Of a DNA stretch of 40,561 bases, positions 37,315 to 40,561 are shown piece by piece. This stretch comes from CAZQGO01 sp964593065. GTDB taxonomy: Bacteria; Oederibacteriota; JAAXVQ01. Every line of letters starts with the position of its first letter. Position 1 is the stretch's first letter. The notes under the pieces are model-generated. The model was not told the origin of the DNA. It saw only the letters and a list, made by a program, of their open reading frames with translations, and made no database searches. Made by a program: the position numbers and the translations under genes. The stretch lies in NCBI GenBank assembly GCA_964593065.1, contig CAZQGO010000024.1:1-40561 (forward strand), read 5' to 3'.

Positions 37315-37547
37315 AATACCTCAACTTGGTCCAGCTGCGCCCCGGCCAGACCGCGCGCATCGTGGAAATCCAGGGCGGCCTGCACCTAATGCGAAGGCTG
37401 GAAGCCATGGGCTTGCGCATCGGCGCCCAAATCTCTTCCCTGGGCGACCAGGTCCTCCACGGTCCCGTGATCATTCGGAGCGGCGGCACGCAGGTGGCCA
37501 TCGGCCAGGGCATGGCGAGAAAAATCATCGTGGAGCCGACAGGCTGA
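37311..37547 (+). CDS. feoA: FeoA, ferrous iron transport accessory protein
   Basis: A 78-residue protein of the FeoA/SH3-like fold. It has the expected MKYLNLVQLRPGQTARIVEIQGG start, RRLEAMGLRIGAQI and VIIRSGGTQVAIGQGMARKI, which is the usual length and pattern. FeoA supports FeoB activity at the membrane. The start ATG overlaps the fur stop in an ATGA arrangement, so it is translated in a coupled way with Fur. The next gene, feoB, starts 73 bp later. Confidence 0.95.
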   Translation: MKYLNLVQLRPGQTARIVEIQGGLHLMRRLEAMGLRIGAQISSLGDQVLHGPVIIRSGGTQVAIGQGMARKIIVEPTG

Positions 37548-37620
37548 GGCCGACCCCCGCTTTCGGCCCGGGTTCGCTCGAGACGGCCTTCCCCGAGCCC
37601 GTCACGAAGGAGATTCCCCT

Positions 37621-39342
37621 GTGCGCACCCTTTTTCTGCTGGGAAACCCCAATGTCGGGAAAAGCGCGATTTTCTCGCGCCTGACCGGATTGGACGTGAT
37701 CCTCTCGAATTATCCCGGCACCACCGTCGAATTCGTCCGGGGGCAGACCAAGCTCGGTGGGGAAACGTACCAAGTCGTCGACGTGCCCGGCACCTATTCG
37801 CTCGAACCGACGAACCGCGCGGAGCAGGTCGCCGTGCGCATGCTGGACACGGCCGCGGCGGGGGACGTCGTGCTCAACGTCCTGGACGCGGCCAACCTCG
37901 AACGGAACCTCTTCCTGACCCTGCAGTTGATTCAGCGCGGGCTGCCGATGGTCGTCGCCCTGAACCGCTGGGACATGACGAAATCCCGCGGCATCGAGAT
38001 CAACGTGGACGCGCTGGCAAAAAATCTGACCGTGCCCGTGGTCGCGGTGGTGGGGATCTCCGGCGAGGGCGTCAAGGAGCTGAGCGAGGCCGTGCTCGCC
38101 GTCGCGGCCGAGGACCGGCGGCCCCGGCTCGCCGTGCCGCTCCGGAGCGAGGACCTCTGGCGCCTGATCGGGACCCTCTGCGCCGAATCCCAAAAGCTGT
38201 TCCATCACCATCCCTCGTTCCTGGAACGGGTCCTGGAAATCAGCGTGCGCATGCCGTGGGCCTTGCTCATCGCGCTGGGAGTGCTCGCGGGAACCTTCGC
38301 CTGCGTGCGGGCGGTCAGCGAATGGCTGATTGCACACGTCCTGGATCCCTTCTTTATGCACGCCTACCTGCCGGGCCTGCTGCGGCTGGCCCGCGGCCTC
38401 CATCCTCCCCCCTGGCTGGCGGACTTTTTACTGGGCGCCCCGCCCGTGCCCATGGAATCTTTCGGTCTGCTCACCACCGCGCTGTATATCCCCCTGGTCA
38501 TTCTGCTGCCGTACATTTTCAGTTTCTATGTCGTTTTGTCCTTTCTGGAGGATTCGGGGTACCTGGTGCGGCTCGCCACGGCGCTGGACCGCGTGTTCCA
38601 CCCCCTGGGCCTGCACGGCTACGCCTCGATACCCATCCTGCTCGGACTGGGTTGCAAGGTCCCCGCGGTGGCCGCGACCCGCATCCTGGAAAGCGACAAG
38701 GAAAGGCAAATCGCCCTGGTTCTGATCCTGCTGCTCGCACCCTGCCTGCCGCAGAGCGCCATGATTTATTCCGTTCTGATCCGGTACGGCCTGCAGACGG
38801 TCGTGGCTTTCTTTTTCCTGCTTCTCCTGCTGGGCCTGGGCGCGGGCTTGCTGTTAAACCGGCTCTTGAAAGGCGAGACGCCCGAGCTGTTCGTGGAAAT
38901 CCCGCCCTACCAGCTGCCCGGCCCAAGGGTCCTGATCAGGAAAGTGTATCTGCGGCTGAAGAATTTCCTCGTCGAGGCCGTGCCCATGATCGTGGCGGGC
39001 ATCGCCCTGGTGAACGTTCTGGAGCTTACGGGGCTGATGGGCCGAGTCTCCGACCTCTTCAGTCCGCTGGTGCAGGGAATTCTCGGTCTGCCCAAGGAAA
39101 TGAGCGTGGTCATGATTTCGGGGTTTTTACGGAAAGACGTCGCCATCGGGCTGCTGATCCCCTTCCATCTGACCTGGAAACAACTGGTGATCGCCTCCCT
39201 CATCCTGGTGATTTACCTGCCCTGCGTGGCCACTTTCTCCATGATGGTCAGGGAATTCTCCCTGAAAATCGCGGTTAAAATATCCGCCCTGACCCTGGTG
39301 GTCGCCCTGCTGCTGGCGGGAATCTTGAATTGGATCTTGTGA
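37621..39342 (+). CDS. feoB: FeoB, GTP-driven ferrous iron transporter
   Basis: A 573-residue iron(II) transporter. The N-terminal G domain has G1 GNPNVGKS (8-15), G2 YPGTTVE, G3 DVPGTYSL and G4 NRWD (115-118). The membrane part has about nine helices with the two Gate regions, including GLGCKVPAVAATRIL with a Cys of the conserved pore. It is shorter than E. coli FeoB (773 residues), lacking mostly spacer and C-terminal parts. The start is a GTG at 37621, 8 bases after AAGGAG. It forms one operon with fur and feoA and takes up Fe2+ under reducing conditions. No feoC follows. Confidence 0.96.
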   Translation: MRTLFLLGNPNVGKSAIFSRLTGLDVILSNYPGTTVEFVRGQTKLGGETYQVVDVPGTYSLEPTNRAEQVAVRMLDTAAAGDVVLNVLDAANLERNLFLTLQLIQRGLPMVVALNRWDMTKSRGIEINVDALAKNLTVPVVAVVGISGEGVKELSEAVLAVAAEDRRPRLAVPLRSEDLWRLIGTLCAESQKLFHHHPSFLERVLEISVRMPWALLIALGVLAGTFACVRAVSEWLIAHVLDPFFMHAYLPGLLRLARGLHPPPWLADFLLGAPPVPMESFGLLTTALYIPLVILLPYIFSFYVVLSFLEDSGYLVRLATALDRVFHPLGLHGYASIPILLGLGCKVPAVAATRILESDKERQIALVLILLLAPCLPQSAMIYSVLIRYGLQTVVAFFFLLLLLGLGAGLLLNRLLKGETPELFVEIPPYQLPGPRVLIRKVYLRLKNFLVEAVPMIVAGIALVNVLELTGLMGRVSDLFSPLVQGILGLPKEMSVVMISGFLRKDVAIGLLIPFHLTWKQLVIASLILVIYLPCVATFSMMVREFSLKIAVKISALTLVVALLLAGILNWIL

Positions 39343-39452
39343 AGGCGGACAAAAAAATCGGCCCGCCAGAGATAATTGGTTGAAAAGCATGAAATGGATT
39401 CCATATAATAAGTCGGAAAGCTGCCCGTCATCTCTTTCGGGATGGTGCCAAC

Positions 39453-39911
39453 ATGCCGGATACGACTTCGAGTGGACACGCCTGGGCCGAAAGAAGAAAA
39501 TATCCGCGGCATCCCATCAACATTCCGGTGAGGTGTCAGTTCGACCCTTTGGCACCGGAGGACGAGACCGAGGAAAGCCTGTCCGAAAATCTCGGGATCG
39601 GGGGCATGGCCATCCGTGCCGATCAACCCCTGGAGCAGGACCGGCGCATCTTGGTCATGTTATATTTGCCCGCCAACCTCCTGCGCAAGCCGGGGGCAGA
39701 AGCCTCGGACGAGACCGAGGACGAATTTATCAGCATCGTGGTGGCCTCGCGCGTGGCTTGGTGCGCGCCGTTCGTGGACGGGAAATTCACCATCGGCATC
39801 GAATTTATTCATCTCGAGCCGGATGATCAGGAATGCTTCCAGGCTTTTTTGCGGGAGTACCAGCTGATGGGCACGGTGGGAAAAGAGCCGGGCCCGGCCC
39901 CCCAGTCGTAA
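39453..39911 (+). CDS. PilZ domain protein
   Basis: A 152-residue PilZ-domain protein. RRKYPR (about residues 14-19) provides the RxxxR c-di-GMP motif, and ENLGIGGMAI is the second, D/NxSxxG motif, but with Gly in place of the usual Ser. The C-terminal part, SIVVASRVAWCAPFVDGKFTIGIEF, is the usual beta-barrel strand. It probably binds c-di-GMP or acts as a degenerate PilZ adapter in motility, exopolysaccharide or signalling. GGATGG precedes the ATG. It follows feoB by 110 bp and is probably independent. Confidence 0.85.
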   Translation: MPDTTSSGHAWAERRKYPRHPINIPVRCQFDPLAPEDETEESLSENLGIGGMAIRADQPLEQDRRILVMLYLPANLLRKPGAEASDETEDEFISIVVASRVAWCAPFVDGKFTIGIEFIHLEPDDQECFQAFLREYQLMGTVGKEPGPAPQS

Positions 39912-39994
39912 TCCAGCCCCGAAGAGCTTCGAAGCCGCCAGCCGGGCTCGCAACCCGGGCCATCCGTTTCCTGCCACGAACGCCCCCGCCGTCT

Positions 39995-40561
39995 TCAGCG
40001 CCTTTCTTCATGCGTTTCGCGGTCGCGGTCCCGGTGCTCCTCGGGACGCCAGTCCCCGCGGAAATCAAACCGGCGGGGGTACAGGTACGGATAGGGATAC
40101 AGGAAGAAGGGATCGTACCACGACCAATCCCAAGACGGATAACCGAAATACAGAGGCGTCGAAATGGATTTCTGCCAGAGATAGATTTGTTTGATGACAA
40201 CCACCGGGTAGACGTATTCCGCCTTTCCCAGCGCCCGGGTCTCTTCGCCGGCCACTTCGCCGGCCAGGGTGATGCGCCTGCCTTTTTGGTAAATTTCCGG
40301 ATCCAAAAATTCCGGCATTTTGGCGATGAACCTGCCTTCCGAAGCCGCGAGGCCCTCGGGTTTGCCTTCATAGTCCAGGGGCATTTCCAAGAGCGTGAGT
40401 TCAGAGAAACCGGATTCGTTGACGGTTTGAAGGATTTTTCCGCCCCAAATCACGATGGAGCCCACGTACGCCTGGGGATTTTCCCGGACCATGGCGAAAG
40501 TCAGGTCCCGGGTGGTTTGCTTGCGGTAGATTTGGGATATCGGATAAGCGCAGCCGAACAG
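39995..40561 (-). CDS. Slp-family outer-membrane lipoprotein, N-terminus missing
   Basis: The frame runs off the end of the window: translation of the last bases on the minus strand gives LFGCAYPISQ, so the lipobox Cys is visible and only the start of the signal peptide is missing. About 185 mature residues are present. Family features are the NPQAYVGSIVIWGGKILQTVN segment, LLEMPLDYEGKP and GRRITLAGEVAGEE, as in starvation lipoprotein Slp of E. coli. A Tyr/Phe/Pro-rich tail (WYDPFFLYPYPYLYP) and a charged end follow. It is likely anchored in the outer membrane. It converges with the PilZ gene. Confidence 0.9.
   Translation of the reverse strand: MFGCAYPISQIYRKQTTRDLTFAMVRENPQAYVGSIVIWGGKILQTVNESGFSELTLLEMPLDYEGKPEGLAASEGRFIAKMPEFLDPEIYQKGRRITLAGEVAGEETRALGKAEYVYPVVVIKQIYLWQKSISTPLYFGYPSWDWSWYDPFFLYPYPYLYPRRFDFRGDWRPEEHRDRDRETHEERR

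Noticed and set aside
39440..39455. GATGGTGCCAACATG as a repeat core near the PilZ gene
   Set aside because: Matches only GGTGCC and lacks the palindrome.
1..40561. tRNA, rRNA, prophage and CRISPR signals
   Set aside because: Looked for by eye on both strands and none recognised. A tRNA or small RNA could still be missed without a covariance search.

Overview
The window is about 40.5 kb of high-GC DNA from a Gram-negative bacterium. Outer-membrane beta-barrel candidates, an Slp-type lipoprotein and other lipoprotein signals, strong Shine-Dalgarno sequences and sigma70-type promoters support this. The lineage cannot be fixed from sequence alone. The mix of LemA/DUF2207, DUF2378-like proteins, small Cys-rich C-x5-C proteins, PilZ, a CheY-like regulator, a REP-associated transposase (RAYT), and a Thr/Pro-rich linker with a FlgD-like tail on an alkaline phosphatase suggests a deltaproteobacterium-like organism or an uncultured candidate phylum (inference). 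No rRNA, tRNA, CRISPR array, prophage or classical IS was seen.

Region 1 (1-13.2 kb) is an accessory zone with many small solitary genes: an aldo/keto reductase cut by the window edge, two DUF1801 proteins, a patatin-like phospholipase, an eRF1-like protein, TspO copy 1, three secreted or coiled-coil unknowns, two members of a DUF2378-like family, an M23-like membrane peptidase, an alkaline phosphatase, and an ECF sigma factor with a small His-rich membrane partner. It is peppered with copies of a palindromic GTGCCTGGCAC repeat in both orientations. One RAYT gene (7876-8526, minus strand) sits between inverted copies and has the core in its own 3' end, so it is the likely source of the repeats.

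Region 2 (13.2-29.7 kb) starts with a near-identical second tspO and continues with ordinary housekeeping and envelope genes: a conserved unknown, a DUF6498-like membrane protein (possibly frameshifted), a YbjN-like protein, a small Cys-rich protein, the coupled lemA-DUF2207 pair, two tiny zinc-ribbon proteins, an MFS permease, a parallel beta-helix protein, a second Cys-rich small protein, a DsrE-like protein, a GIY-YIG protein, a beta-propeller lipoprotein behind a structured leader, and a CheY-like receiver divergent from a secreted unknown.

Region 3 (29.7-40.5 kb) holds a hairpin-dense 560-bp intergenic region and a second repeat family, two ABC-2 exporters (ATPase plus permease each, translationally coupled or nearly so), a flavodoxin, an outer-membrane protein, a YdeI/OmdA-like protein and the third DUF2378-like paralogue. 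It ends with a Fur-feoA-feoB ferrous-iron operon that has a consensus promoter with a Fur-type operator at its start, a PilZ protein, and an Slp lipoprotein cut by the window edge.

The strongest candidates for something undescribed are the RAYT/repeat network with its extended promoter-like unit placed in front of two DUF2378-like paralogues, the second hairpin repeat family at 29.8 and 34.1 kb, and the structured leader before the propeller lipoprotein. All assignments are from reading the sequence and from memory of the families; no searches were run.
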